Shown: positions 18,240 to 28,316, counted from the stretch's first letter. The stretch is DNA of 64,000 bases from Calothrix sp. PCC 7103 (GCF_000331305.1 NZ_KB217478.1:7466317-7530316), one strand, 5' to 3'. Made by a program: numbers and translations. Notes: generated by a model not told the origin, from the sequence alone.

Positions 18240-19398
18240 AATTTGGAATCAAGAATTGTTAAATTTAAATGCTTTAGTCTGGTTGTAGCGAGCAGGACTT
18301 TTTATGAGTGAATATACTTGGCACAATTATTTTACCAATGGAGTTGAAAACAGGTATTGTTGTTTTAACGCCCTGCTAGGAGAGCCTATATAAACCTGTA
18401 CCCTGTTGTTTTATTTAACAACTGGTTCACACGCACTATAGATGTCAGACAGTTTGATGATAGTGTCTTTTGTGAACTACGCCTTGTACTGTCACATTGT
18501 TACAGTATCAACAGGCTTGTGTTAAATTTTGTATCGTTTTGTCAAAATTTTATGGGAGGCGCCAACATGATATTTTACAGATAAAGGCGGATGTGTGGAA
18601 TCATAATTTATTGTATTCCTTACTACTAAGGCTACTTGGCTGTAAAAGTAGCACAAATGTATTTTTTAAGATTTTTGGTAAAAAGCTTATACATAAGGAT
18701 ATTAACGTAATATATGAAACTCATTTATACATATACATACGTGCAATTTTGGAATCAGCAGTGCATTATTTGTTGCTCCTTAACGATGTACTAGGGAAGC
18801 CAGATAGCGATTTAAATATCATGTTGAATGAATTTTATTACGCTTGGTTTAGGCTTGAAAAGATAATAAAGGGGTTTAAAATAATTGCACTCAGTCTGGG
18901 GGTATTGCATGAAAATCTTTTAAATCTACGCAAATACAGATTTTTTGTAATGGAGTGAAAAAACAGCAGATGCAGATGTAAAATTAATGACATCTCAAAA
19001 ATTACTTCTTCAAGATGCACAGGTCAGTAACAACGCCAAAATTATACGGAGCATTAAAGGTAACATAGCAGTGAAGTGATTAGCGTCACTGTTGAAGTTA
19101 TACATAACACTCATAAGGTAAATACTAGGTATACTTCTTTAAAATTAGTTGTGCGATTGAGTGGGAGAAGTTAAGAGAGTAAAGCCCAGAAAATGCTAGT
19201 TTAATGCCAGCAGGTATGGGTATATCCGACATTTATGTTGGAATTCTGACTTGAATCCGCTCATCAAAGCTTCTGTTGTAAAGGAAGTTATGACAAGAAA
19301 AAACAATGCTTATCCATGATGCTTGGCTCACACTATAGTTGACTCATAGGTACACAACACCAACCGAATAGCCGTTTATCTACATGTACGCAAATCCA
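18240..19398. other. 1.1-kb ftsQ-ftsZ intergenic region
   Basis: No convincing gene was found. An open frame at 18497-18958 begins with TTG, lacks a ribosome binding site and resembles nothing I know. At 18425-18477 there is a two-part hairpin: GTTCACA and CACTAT pair with ATAGTG and TGTGAAC around a 20-nt loop. The region should carry the ftsZ promoter or promoters. It may also hold an unannotated RNA or a decayed gene. Confidence 0.5.
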
Positions 19399-20715
19399 AT
19401 GACATTTGACAATAGCCAAGGGCTTACTTATAAAAACTCTCAATCTCCAGGACAGCCATCCTTGACTCTTACGGGGAACTCCAATAACCCTTTTAGCCAT
19501 TCGGGGTTAACTTTTGGGTCGTCGGACAACAAAAAAATCCCAGCAGAAGATAGTCGTATTGGCGATATCGTTCCTGGGCGCGTTGCCAACATCAAAGTGA
19601 TTGGAGTTGGTGGTGGTGGTAGTAATGCTGTTAACCGCATGATTGCTTCAGATGTTTCGGGAGTAGAATTTTGGTCTATTAACACCGATGCTCAAGCTTT
19701 AACACTCGCATCTGCTCCTAGTCGTTTACAAATTGGGCAGAAATTAACACGCGGTTTAGGGGCGGGTGGAAACCCAGCAATTGGTCAGAAAGCTGCTGAA
19801 GAGTCGCGCGATGAAATTGCCACTGCTTTAGAAGGTGCCGACCTTGTTTTTATTACGGCTGGTATGGGAGGTGGAACGGGTACTGGTGCTGCTCCAATTG
19901 TGGCAGAGGTGGCAAAAGAAATGGGCGCTTTGACAGTAGGTGTTGTCACACGTCCGTTTATATTTGAAGGGCGCCGTCGTATTAGTCAAGCCGAGCAAGG
20001 AATTGAAGGGCTAAAAAGTCGCGTTGATACCCTCATTATCATTCCCAATAACAAATTATTGGAAGTGATCCCCGAACAAACTCCAATGCAAGAAGCATTT
20101 CGCTATGCCGACGACGTACTACGGCAAGGGGTGCAAGGAATTTCAGATATCATTACAATTCCCGGCTTAATTAACGTAGACTTTGCCGATGTGCGTGCAG
20201 TAATGGCAGATGCAGGTTCGGCGTTAATGGGGATTGGCATTGGTTCAGGCAAATCACGCGCTCGCGAAGCCGCGATTGCCGCAATCTCTTCGCCACTTTT
20301 GGAATGTTCGATTGAAGGGGCGAGAGGTGTTGTGTTTAACATTACGGGTGGTAGTGACTTAACACTACACGAAGTCAATGCTGCCGCCGAAACAATTTAC
20401 GAAGTCGTAGATCCGAACGCGAATATTATTTTTGGTGCCGTAATTGACGACCGACTTCAAGGCGAAGTGCGATTGACTGTAATTGCAACTGGCTTTACTG
20501 GCGAAGTTCAGCAGACACCTGCACAATCTGCCACCGTAAACCCAAGAGGGGGAATACCAACACAACAAAGGCGCCCAATGCCAATGCAGCAACCACCTTT
20601 TACTCCACCTGGACAACAACAGCAACAACAACAGCAACAACAACAACCACCTGAACCCAAAGAAAAACCTGGATTAGATATTCCAGACTTTTTACGCAAG
20701 CGCAATAAGAATTAA
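19399..20715 (+). CDS. ftsZ: Cell division GTPase FtsZ
   Basis: FtsZ is the tubulin-like GTPase that forms the Z ring. It has a cyanobacterial N-terminal extension (about 1-60), the nucleotide-binding strand [15 protein letters not shown], the tubulin signature [18 protein letters not shown], and the T7 loop region [12 protein letters not shown] variable linker ends in an 11-Gln run, followed by the C-terminal peptide [13 protein letters not shown] that binds partners such as Ftn2/SepF. An in-frame ATG five codons upstream also exists; MTFDNSQGL matches relatives better. Confidence 0.97.
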   Translation: MTFDNSQGLTYKNSQSPGQPSLTLTGNSNNPFSHSGLTFGSSDNKKIPAEDSRIGDIVPGRVANIKVIGVGGGGSNAVNRMIASDVSGVEFWSINTDAQALTLASAPSRLQIGQKLTRGLGAGGNPAIGQKAAEESRDEIATALEGADLVFITAGMGGGTGTGAAPIVAEVAKEMGALTVGVVTRPFIFEGRRRISQAEQGIEGLKSRVDTLIIIPNNKLLEVIPEQTPMQEAFRYADDVLRQGVQGISDIITIPGLINVDFADVRAVMADAGSALMGIGIGSGKSRAREAAIAAISSPLLECSIEGARGVVFNITGGSDLTLHEVNAAAETIYEVVDPNANIIFGAVIDDRLQGEVRLTVIATGFTGEVQQTPAQSATVNPRGGIPTQQRRPMPMQQPPFTPPGQQQQQQQQQQQPPEPKEKPGLDIPDFLRKRNKN

Positions 20716-20910
20716 TTATCTTTTCCCAATGAATGATAATTAATATTACTTAATTTCAAAACACTTAAAGTGACTGTGTTCCCCATACAATTCGTTGAAC
20801 GAACCTTTTAAGCTAATTATTTCAAACCAGCTAAAAAGTTCTTATTTATACATGACCGGGCTGTGTAACAGTGCCGGATATTGTCGTCATTGCTAAAAAG
20901 GTATCTACCG

Positions 20911-21876
20911 TTAAGAGTTAAGAGTATCCAACCATTTGATTACCTGTTGACCGAGACGAGTACCCTCGAATCGGTCAATTTCGCGTATACCAGTTGGGCT
21001 GGTAACATTAACTTCAGTGAGATAGCCACCAATAACATCAATACCAACAAAAATTAAACCATCCTGACGTAATTTTGCAGCTAGTTGCTGGCAAATATCA
21101 AGTTCACGTGGTGTTATTACAGTTTTTGCAACAGTACCACCAGCAGCCATATTATTGCGAAATTCTCCGGCTGTCGAAAGACGATTCAAGGCGCCTATCG
21201 GTTCCCCATTGAGTAATATAATTCGCTTATCTCCTTCTTTTGCTTCTGGTAAATACGTTTGCACCATTACAGGAATACGACCTTGAAGGGTACTAAGTTC
21301 AACAATCGAGTTGAAATTACGGTCTCCTGCTTGTAAAAATAAGATGCCTTCTCCAGCTTTGTTACCTAGAGGTTTGAGTATAGCGGCGCCTTTAGATTCA
21401 ACGAATTGGCGAATTCGGGCTTTATCCGCGCTAACAATTGTTTCGGGTATTGCCTCAGTAAACTGTAAAGCATACATTTTTTCGTTGGCGGCTCGTATGC
21501 CGTTAGGGCTATTAACCACTAAAGTTTTACGAGGATCAATATAATCAAGAATATACGTTGCGTATAAATACGGAACATCCACAGGTGGGTCAGTACGCAT
21601 AAACACAGCATCCATTGTTTCTAAGCAAACATTAAGACGTTCTGTGAGTTTATACCAAGGAGAAACAGCAACCCAGCGTCCTTCTACTAACTCAATCGGT
21701 GTAATTTCTACCCGTTCAAGAATGGCCCAAGCTTTGCTATCAACAACACTTAGTTGACTCGCTTGAGTTATCCAAACTTCATGTCCTAACACGCAAGCAG
21801 CTTCCATCAAAGCCACGCTAGTATCGTGACAAGGGTCAAGCAAGTGGATAGGGTCAATAATAAAAGCTAATTTCAC
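20911..21876 (-). CDS. gshB: Glutathione synthetase (prokaryotic type)
   Basis: GshB joins gamma-glutamylcysteine and glycine using ATP. The 321-residue protein shows the family N-terminus MKLAFIIDPIHLLDPCHDTSVALMEAA, FMRTDPPVDVPYLYATYILD, and the ATP-grasp core (ILKPLGNKAGEGILFL, MVQTYLPEAKEGDKRIILLNGEPIGALNR). It ends with GIDVIGGYLTEVNVTSPTGIREID. It lies downstream of the glutaredoxin gene on the same strand. The 170-bp gap between them contains an imperfect inverted repeat around GTGACGCTA / TAGCGTCAC (about 21981-22040). Confidence 0.96.
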   Translation of the reverse strand: MKLAFIIDPIHLLDPCHDTSVALMEAACVLGHEVWITQASQLSVVDSKAWAILERVEITPIELVEGRWVAVSPWYKLTERLNVCLETMDAVFMRTDPPVDVPYLYATYILDYIDPRKTLVVNSPNGIRAANEKMYALQFTEAIPETIVSADKARIRQFVESKGAAILKPLGNKAGEGILFLQAGDRNFNSIVELSTLQGRIPVMVQTYLPEAKEGDKRIILLNGEPIGALNRLSTAGEFRNNMAAGGTVAKTVITPRELDICQQLAAKLRQDGLIFVGIDVIGGYLTEVNVTSPTGIREIDRFEGTRLGQQVIKWLDTLNS

Positions 21877-22046
21877 TTTTTTGTACGGCGATGCCGGAAA
21901 TATCTAAAGATGACACACCTATAGATTATCCACCCAAAAGTACCCTGCTGAGTTAGGAATCATAACTCTGTTCCTTGTCAGGTGCGTGACGCTAGTAAAT
22001 TACTTGCTTCGTTTAAAAATTGTGGTAGCGTCACCCACCCTACCTC

Positions 22047-22313
22047 CTAATTTTCAACTTCTAATAACTCATCTAACTTTCCTTTGGCATCGAGTGCGTG
22101 AATATCATCACAACCACCAACGTGAAGGTCATCAATAAAAATTTGTGGTAGAGAGCGTCTACCATTCGCACGTTGGGCCATTTTACCTCGTGCTACCTCA
22201 TCCCCATCAATAGCGTACTCAACAAAATCAACACCCTTGTCTCTTAACAAAGCTTTCGCACGAATGCAAAACGGACAAGTTCTCCACGTATATATTTCAA
22301 CTTTAGCAGTCAT
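22047..22313 (-). CDS. grxC: Glutaredoxin 3 (dithiol)
   Basis: An 88-residue dithiol glutaredoxin with the CPFC active site (C13-C16), the cis-Pro region RSLPQIFIDD and the glutathione-binding GGCDD motif. It reduces protein disulphides and mixed disulphides with glutathione. It is placed directly upstream of gshB, the usual cyanobacterial pairing, which joins glutathione synthesis to its use. Confidence 0.95.
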   Translation of the reverse strand: MTAKVEIYTWRTCPFCIRAKALLRDKGVDFVEYAIDGDEVARGKMAQRANGRRSLPQIFIDDLHVGGCDDIHALDAKGKLDELLEVEN

Positions 22314-22477
22314 GGCGCCTTTACTTCAGTAACATTTCCTCATTTTAGAACGCTACCGCTGGTTGTGCTATGAGTTAAACTCTACACCCATGCACAATTA
22401 TAACTGGTTACTAAAAGCCCACACCAATATTACACACGTGGAGTGGGTAGTTTTTAGATAGTTTACCTTTTAAATAT

Positions 22478-23278
22478 TTAAGATTGAGAGACAAGCTTGT
22501 TGTTTTTCTTTCTTAGTCCAAAAGCAGTTATAGCTACAAAACCGATAGCTGCTGCAGTGGCAGGTTCAGAAACTTTTCTTCTCACCTTGCCTCTACCTGT
22601 ACCGCTAGCACCATTGAAAGTAACATTGTTACTACTTCCGTCAATGCTTTGATAGCGGACACCAAAATTGTCCAAATCTAAGCTGTTGATAATACCCTTA
22701 AAAGCTAAAATTGCAGTGAAGCTACCTTCATTACCAGTAGTGACTCCACCATTACCTCCTCCCTGGCAGTTATTACCATTTGTAAAGCATACATCAACGT
22801 TACCAAACCCGTTAGGCAATGAGCCGCTTCTGTCGTTGGAAAAAAGTCCTCCGCTTTCTACTCGTGTGTTTCCAGAACCGTTAGCATTTGCAGTCGTTCC
22901 AACTGGATTAATATTGAGATTAGTACCTGAACTCGTATTAAAACCTAAAGCAGAAGTTCTAGAAGTTATGCCACTGTCTGATGTATTGGATAAATTAATC
23001 TTAAATTTCGCCTCGGTTTTAGTATTGGCGCCAGTACCAACTGTGGAAAATCCTAAAAATTTAAAAGTTGCTAGTGATGAAAGTCCATTGACATTTTGTG
23101 TATTAACATTCCCATCAAAGTAAACATCAAATATTTGATTTACATCGCTGGCGCCAAGGGTTACTTTGGTGTCATTACTGGAAACTATAAAAGCAGATGC
23201 TGAGGGAGCAAAAGCAACTGAAGCAACTGCTACTGAAGCGAGTGCGGATAAAACAGTAATAGGTTGTTTGAACAACAT
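22478..23278 (-). CDS. Cistern-family PEP-CTERM-like secreted protein
   Basis: A signal peptide (1-29, ending SASA) is followed by a Ser/Asn/Gly-rich beta-type domain (about 30-230) with the pattern GASDVNQIFDVYFDGNVNTQ and LSSLATFKFLGF, as in the cistern family of PEP-CTERM proteins. The C-terminal sorting signal reads VSEPATAAAIGFVAITAFGLRKK: an SEPA motif, one membrane helix, then basic residues. Such proteins are processed by an exosortase and placed on the surface or in the sheath. No exosortase is encoded in this window. A cysteine pair lies at CFTNGNNC. Confidence 0.8.
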   Translation of the reverse strand: MLFKQPITVLSALASVAVASVAFAPSASAFIVSSNDTKVTLGASDVNQIFDVYFDGNVNTQNVNGLSSLATFKFLGFSTVGTGANTKTEAKFKINLSNTSDSGITSRTSALGFNTSSGTNLNINPVGTTANANGSGNTRVESGGLFSNDRSGSLPNGFGNVDVCFTNGNNCQGGGNGGVTTGNEGSFTAILAFKGIINSLDLDNFGVRYQSIDGSSNNVTFNGASGTGRGKVRRKVSEPATAAAIGFVAITAFGLRKKNNKLVSQS

Positions 23279-23510
23279 TGGTGTATTAAAAAAATTTTGA
23301 ATGAGACTTTTACACTATAAGCAATCTGATTAAATATCGTCTATTGATTCGCGATATATTTATTGATGCTTCAATTTCAGCTTTAAAAAAACGATTTAAC
23401 AGTATAAATACTAGTAATAAGCAATATTTTGTTAACATCGAAAATTATATTGATTTTCTATATTTGAATAAAACTGTAAGTGAATATACTTGTTTTGATA
23501 AAAAAGAGTA

Positions 23511-23533
23511 GGGGCACAACAATGCCATGCCCC
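23511..23533. repeat. GGGGCA / TGCCCC hairpin
   Basis: A 6-bp stem around CACAACAATGCCA, of a type frequent in cyanobacterial intergenic DNA. It lies in the 488-bp gap between the PEP-CTERM gene and hflX. The rest of that gap is AT-rich apart from an hflX remnant and the hflX terminator. Confidence 0.5.
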
Positions 23534-23569
23534 AGCCTTAAGATGAACGTATACTTTGAGTTTAAGTAA

Positions 23570-23644
23570 TTACCGTGAAGAAACAGCGCAGTGAATAATA
23601 TCATATCCCAAGTGCTGACGGAGAGTTTCTAAACCTAAACGATG
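23570..23644 (-). pseudogene. Duplicated 3' end of hflX
   Basis: On the minus strand this reads HRLGLETLRQHLGYDIIHCA followed by VSSR and a stop, aligned without gaps to the C-terminus of the intact HflX (HRLGLETFRQRLGQLIHFAA, then HER). Only the last 24 codons and stop are present, about 120 bp beyond the real hflX stop. It is a remnant of a second copy or of a local duplication, and too short to work. Confidence 0.8.
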
Positions 23645-23710
23645 GATTAAGCATTTTCGTTTTTTCTCCAAAACCTACGCAGTATTGTATCGGATATAAA
23701 TCGTAAAAAG

Positions 23711-23742
23711 AAATCCCGGTAACTGTTATGAGACCGGGATTT
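23711..23742 (-). terminator. hflX terminator
   Basis: A perfect 10-bp stem AAATCCCGGT / ACCGGGATTT with a 12-nt loop lies 24 bases beyond the hflX stop. Read on the minus strand it runs into an A/T-rich tail. Confidence 0.75.
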
Positions 23743-23766
23743 TAATATCTTATTTTCTTTATTGCT

Positions 23767-25311
23767 TTACCGCTCGTGTGCTGCGAAGTGAATTAGTTGT
23801 CCTAAACGCTGACGGAAAGTTTCCAAACCCAAACGATGGGTGGCAGAAATAAACACAGCCATTGGAAACTCTTCGCGCGCTATTTCAAGCGTATCGCTAC
23901 TAACTTCATCTATTTTGTTAAACACAACCATTGCTGGGCCAGGTGTAACAGGCATTACAGCCAAAATATCCCGTACTGCACGAATGTGACTCAACCACGC
24001 AGGATGCGATAAATCAACCAAATGTATTAAAGCATCGGCTTCGGTCACTTCTTCTAAAGTGGCGCGAAAGGCATCCATTAATGCTTCTGGCAGTTCGTGG
24101 ATAAATCCTACCGTATCTGTAACTAGAATTTCTTGCGGTAGAGAGTCTAAGGCATCGGGAACTACCAAACGACGAGTGGTTGGGTCGAGCGTTGCAAACA
24201 ATTGGTCAGCCGTATAGACTTCGGCGTTGGTCAACGTATTTAGCAGTGTAGATTTTCCTGCGTTGGTATATCCAACTAAAGCCACAGAGGGAACTTCTTG
24301 GTGCTGGCGCCGTTGACGCAGCCGTTCACGATGTGCTTGTAATTGGTTGACTTCTTGTTGCAAACGAGAAATACGGCGGCTAATAGCACGGCGTTCGGTT
24401 TCTAATTTAGTTTCACCAGGACCTCGTGTACCAATACCACCCCCCAGTCGAGACATCGCTTGACCTCGACCTGTGAGGCGAGGCAACATGTACTCTAACT
24501 GTGCCAACTCAACTTGTAATTTACCAGCACGTGACTGAGCGCGCTGTGCAAAAATATCTAATATGACTTCGGTGCGGTCAACGACGCGAACACCAATTTG
24601 AGCTTCTAAGTTGCGAACCTGCGACGGTGTAAGGTCACGGTCGAAAACAACTAAATTTGCTCCTAAAGTTTGTGCTGTTAAGGCAATTTCTTGAACTTTA
24701 CCTTCCCCTACGACAGTTTGGGGATGGGTACGGCTGCGTTTTTGCCACATAGTTTGCAAAACTTCGCCGCCTGCGGTATCAACCAACCGCCCTAATTCTT
24801 CGACAATATCTTTAAATTGTTGCGCGTTAACGTTGTCGGTCATGACACCAACAATTACAACGCGGTCATTGTCGCTATCAACATCAGTGGCAACATACTC
24901 TCGTCGAAATTCTTCTTCGAGTCCTTCTACCAATTCCAGAAAATCTTGATTTGATAGAACATCTAAACTCATTGCTGGCGAGACATTCCAACTTGGGGCT
25001 GGAAGTTTGTCCTTCTCACCGTCGGAGGCGCCACTGTTAATTAAAACGCGGGTGTCTTGGGCTGTTAAATGTGCCAAATAAGCTTCTTTTACATATCCAG
25101 TTGCACCACCACCACGTTTGGTAAATCCAGTTCCAGTAATATTGAGTACAACCAGGGCATCAAGACGTTGCATAGCCATAGCTGTTAAAGCCCCTTCCGA
25201 TGGTGGTTCTGGCTTTAAGTGGGTAGCTATACAACGGATACCGCTAAGTCGTTCTGCACCATAACGTGGCAACTCTAAAGGCGGAATCTGCGTTTGACGC
25301 GGAGTGCCCAC
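23767..25311 (-). CDS. hflX: GTPase HflX
   Basis: HflX is a ribosome-splitting GTPase used in stress recovery. The frame has the HflX domain (LGANLVVFDRDLTPSQVRNLE, VVDRTEVILDIFAQRA), the Gly-rich GGGIGTRGPGETKLE, the GTPase motifs GYTNAGKSTL (G1), DTVGFI (G3) and NKID (G4), and a C-terminal helix. The only canonical start is GTG at 25311, which gives 514 residues. Conserved coding continues upstream in frame to about 25509 (IETIFGNLQGLKSSQLKQLQ then RLYHQRLPGD), where homologues begin with MET. Here that codon is ATC, so translation may begin at a non-canonical ATC/ATT or the protein may be shortened. Confidence 0.93.
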   Translation of the reverse strand: MGTPRQTQIPPLELPRYGAERLSGIRCIATHLKPEPPSEGALTAMAMQRLDALVVLNITGTGFTKRGGGATGYVKEAYLAHLTAQDTRVLINSGASDGEKDKLPAPSWNVSPAMSLDVLSNQDFLELVEGLEEEFRREYVATDVDSDNDRVVIVGVMTDNVNAQQFKDIVEELGRLVDTAGGEVLQTMWQKRSRTHPQTVVGEGKVQEIALTAQTLGANLVVFDRDLTPSQVRNLEAQIGVRVVDRTEVILDIFAQRAQSRAGKLQVELAQLEYMLPRLTGRGQAMSRLGGGIGTRGPGETKLETERRAISRRISRLQQEVNQLQAHRERLRQRRQHQEVPSVALVGYTNAGKSTLLNTLTNAEVYTADQLFATLDPTTRRLVVPDALDSLPQEILVTDTVGFIHELPEALMDAFRATLEEVTEADALIHLVDLSHPAWLSHIRAVRDILAVMPVTPGPAMVVFNKIDEVSSDTLEIAREEFPMAVFISATHRLGLETFRQRLGQLIHFAAHER

Positions 25312-25696
25312 CCCAACCCGGATAACTTGTCCGCGACGGTTAACGTAGGCACATACAGGGAAATTGATCTCAGTACTAATTGCTGCCAGACGCTGGGAAA
25401 ATTCGGGCGTTGTAACGGTATCGCCCGGTAAGCGCTGGTGGTACAGCCGCTGTAGTTGTTTGAGCTGGCTGCTTTTTAAACCTTGGAGATTACCAAAGAT
25501 AGTCTCGATAGGCGTTTTATACCAGTGAACTGGTCCTCGAATGCTTCCATGTCTATTTTACAACATCGATTTTGTTGTCAAACTCCTACTTTTGGTAGAT
25601 GCATCTTCACAATTAATTTACAAAATTACCAATTTATGTATAAATAGATGCTTTAAGATTAAGCCAAATTACTATTAACTCTTATTTGAGGTCAAG

Positions 25697-27064
25697 ATGC
25701 GATTCTTATTTGGACTACCTTTACTCGTAAGTCTATCATTGGTAATGGTGCCAGGAATTACCATTGCGGCAGTAGTCGAATTGGTAGAAGAAGCACAAAG
25801 TTCCCAAAATGATTCAAATTACGACGAAGCAGAAAAGTTATGGCGCCAAGTTATTAAACTACAACCAAGAGACGCTTTAGCATACGCGCGCTTAGGTAAT
25901 GTACTATTCTCTCAAAATAGAATTGATGAAGGAATTGCCGCATACCAACAAGCTATCAAAATCAAGCCAAGTGCCAAAATTTACAATAGCTACGGTGATA
26001 ACTTACGCTCAGAAGACAAATTAGCAGAAGCAATTATAGCCTATGAAGAAGCTTTAAAACTAGATTCTAAAAGTGAAGTAGCACGTAGTGGTCTAGGTAC
26101 AATATATCTTAGACAAGAAAAATATACAGAAGCAATAGCAGAATTTCGTCAGTTGGTTGCCCTAAAACCAGATTGGAATAACTATGAATCATTAGGTGAT
26201 GCTTTAACAGAAGCAGCAAAGCATGATGAAGCTAGAACAGCTTATCGACAAGCTATTAAATTAGAGCCAACATACTATTCGCTATATAATAAAGTTGCTG
26301 AATCTTTTCAGAAGCAAGAAAAAATCAATGATGCAATACTAGCTTATCGTCAAGCAATTAATGTTGATTCAAATAATTTCTACGCATACACTGGTCTTGC
26401 AGAATTAATAAAGTTTCCAAAGTCGATTACAGTTTTAACGCAATACGCGAAACAAGAACCTATGAATGAAGTGCCACTCCAAGCTTTAGGTTATATTTAT
26501 AAGCAAAATCAAAAGTTAAACGAATCAGCAGCCGCATACCGTCAAGCTATAAAAGTCAAACCATCAGCAGAAAACTATTCGAGCTTAGGTGAAGTACTAG
26601 TAGAGCAAAATAAACTAGAAGAAGCAGCCGCAGCGTATCGTCAAACGATTAAACTTGAACCGCAAGATTACCGATACGGCGCCTTAGCAGAAGTTCTAAT
26701 TAAGCAAAATAAATTGAATGAATCACTAACATCCTGTCAAACAGTAATAGACCTTTATAAAGACAAAGATACATCTTATATAAACTACTACACTTGTTCC
26801 GTAGCAGGTTTTGGCATTTATCAAAAGCAAGGATTAAAAAATGTCATGACAACCTTTCAACAGCTTGCTACAAAAATTCCTCCCAAAAACATGGCAGAAA
26901 TATATGTCAACCTAGGTTATCGTATTCAAGGTACTGATAATTTTATCAAAGAAGATGCAATAGCCATTTTTGAAGAAGCGTTAAAATTCAACCCCAGAAA
27001 CAAAGAAGCCCAAGAAAATCTTAAAGAACTTCAACAAACTCAACAAAACAGCTTTATTCAATAA
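25697..27064 (+). CDS. Secreted TPR-repeat protein
   Basis: A signal peptide (1-24, ending TIAA) is followed by about ten tetratricopeptide repeats covering nearly all of the 455 residues (for example YDEAEKLWRQVIKLQPRDAL, AYRQAIKLEPTYYSLYNKVA). TPR arrays bind proteins or peptides; the partner is unknown. The export signal suggests a periplasmic or lumenal place. It stands alone and is followed by convergent genes. Confidence 0.88.
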   Translation: MRFLFGLPLLVSLSLVMVPGITIAAVVELVEEAQSSQNDSNYDEAEKLWRQVIKLQPRDALAYARLGNVLFSQNRIDEGIAAYQQAIKIKPSAKIYNSYGDNLRSEDKLAEAIIAYEEALKLDSKSEVARSGLGTIYLRQEKYTEAIAEFRQLVALKPDWNNYESLGDALTEAAKHDEARTAYRQAIKLEPTYYSLYNKVAESFQKQEKINDAILAYRQAINVDSNNFYAYTGLAELIKFPKSITVLTQYAKQEPMNEVPLQALGYIYKQNQKLNESAAAYRQAIKVKPSAENYSSLGEVLVEQNKLEEAAAAYRQTIKLEPQDYRYGALAEVLIKQNKLNESLTSCQTVIDLYKDKDTSYINYYTCSVAGFGIYQKQGLKNVMTTFQQLATKIPPKNMAEIYVNLGYRIQGTDNFIKEDAIAIFEEALKFNPRNKEAQENLKELQQTQQNSFIQ

Positions 27065-27131
27065 GACTCTTGTGGAATGGACATCCTTGCCCGTTCTCAT
27101 GGTGCCCCACCCCACAAGACAAATTTAGATA

Positions 27132-27857
27132 TTAATTGCTACTTGGCGCCACATTTGTTTGTGGTTCAGTAGAGGTAGCAGGTTTATTAGTATCGCTTAA
27201 AGAGTTTTCAGGAGTAGTAGTACTGCTACTACTATTATTTGTCTCGCTAGTACTTGTACTATTAGAGCTTGGCTTCGGCGCCGTATTTTGTGTTGAAGAA
27301 CTAGGTTTTGTCGTACTTGGCTGAGGTGGAACAGTAATATTAATGTTTGGTGTAGTGTTAGTTTGTGCAGGCGCCTGTTGAGGAACAACAACTGGAACTG
27401 GAACTTCCTTAATGACTGGAACTTCCTTAGTGACTGGAACTGGAACTTCTTTGGTTCGCTCAATAATTTTGGTTTGACTTTGTTGAGTTACTGTTGGAAC
27501 TGGAGTGGGAGTAGTTGCAGGAGCTACAACAGGCGCCGTAGTAGAAGATGGTGTAACCGTTTCTGAAGCTGTATTATTTTGGTTGAAATACCAGAAGGCA
27601 CCACCAATTAATCCTACCAACGCAAGTAAAAACCCTAATATCAATCCACGAGAAGTGCTATCTTCGTCCTGTCGCGCGAGTCTTTCCTCCTGATAACCAC
27701 GCTCTGTTGCTTGTCCATGAACATACCCACTTTGGTAGTTGGAAGGTGTACTGTTATTAACTGTCTCACTCGTTCGCTTAATATGAGTGTTTCCGTTACT
27801 ATCTGTGTAACTTTCCTGTTGCTCGCGGTAGTTTTTGTTATCGTTTGGGTTATTCAT
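27132..27857 (-). CDS. Single-pass membrane protein with Pro/Val repeat tail
   Basis: A charged N-terminal cytoplasmic part (about 1-68) is followed by one membrane helix (LILGFLLALVGLIGGAFWYF, about 72-91). An outside segment contains a KEVPVPV-type repeat (KEVPVPVTKEVPVIKEVPVP) and a Ser/Thr/Asn/Pro-rich tail to residue 241. The layout fits cyanobacterial anchored proteins of unknown function. The composition is low-complexity, so no family can be named. Confidence 0.7.
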   Translation of the reverse strand: MNNPNDNKNYREQQESYTDSNGNTHIKRTSETVNNSTPSNYQSGYVHGQATERGYQEERLARQDEDSTSRGLILGFLLALVGLIGGAFWYFNQNNTASETVTPSSTTAPVVAPATTPTPVPTVTQQSQTKIIERTKEVPVPVTKEVPVIKEVPVPVVVPQQAPAQTNTTPNINITVPPQPSTTKPSSSTQNTAPKPSSNSTSTSETNNSSSSTTTPENSLSDTNKPATSTEPQTNVAPSSN

Positions 27858-28316
27858 AAGTTTTGCTTAAATAGTCATAAATACGCAGATAGATAACGTG
27901 TTTTTTTAAACTCGTATCATTCTTGTTTCAGAATAACCCCTGCATTTCCCTAAACGTTTCTGTCTAAAGAGATGATGTAAACATCTACCTGAAGGCTGAT
28001 TGAGGTGCTTGGTATAATAAAATTGTAAAAATTAGATATATTTTCTATAAATAAGCAACTATTTCGATTTTATGTAGTAAAGACGCGCACATGTAACGTC
28101 GAGACCAGCGGTGGTATGTTTAATATGCTCAAGGTAAGTATAGCAATCCTAAATCACTTGTAAAATATTTCTCTTCTTTCTTTCCTTCCTTTGCGTTATG
28201 CAGCGTTATGCAGCGTTATGCAGCGGTTCGTTACATAAGCTGACGCTACAAGTATTGTCGCTACGTTGAAATTTTTTCGTGGCATCACGCACCAGACTAT
28301 TCACGTTCATATAAAG
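27858..28316. repeat. 459-bp gap with dispersed repeat and 10-bp tandem units
   Basis: No gene is seen. At 28136-28245 lies a repeat reading TATAGCAATCCTAAATCACT then TTCTTTCTTTCCTTCCTTTG. It matches 50162-50248 closely and an inverted part at 52850-52895. In this copy the unit GCGTTATGCA is repeated three times, where the other copies have GCGTTCTTT. A CATCACGCACC segment follows. Confidence 0.75.

Noticed and set aside
18497-18958. 153-codon open frame between ftsQ and ftsZ
   Set aside because: TTG start without ribosome binding site, AT-rich composition, and no recognisable motif or family; treated as intergenic.
20365-20705. Minus-strand frames with Leu or Cys runs inside ftsZ
   Set aside because: They are antisense readings of the FtsZ poly-Gln linker.
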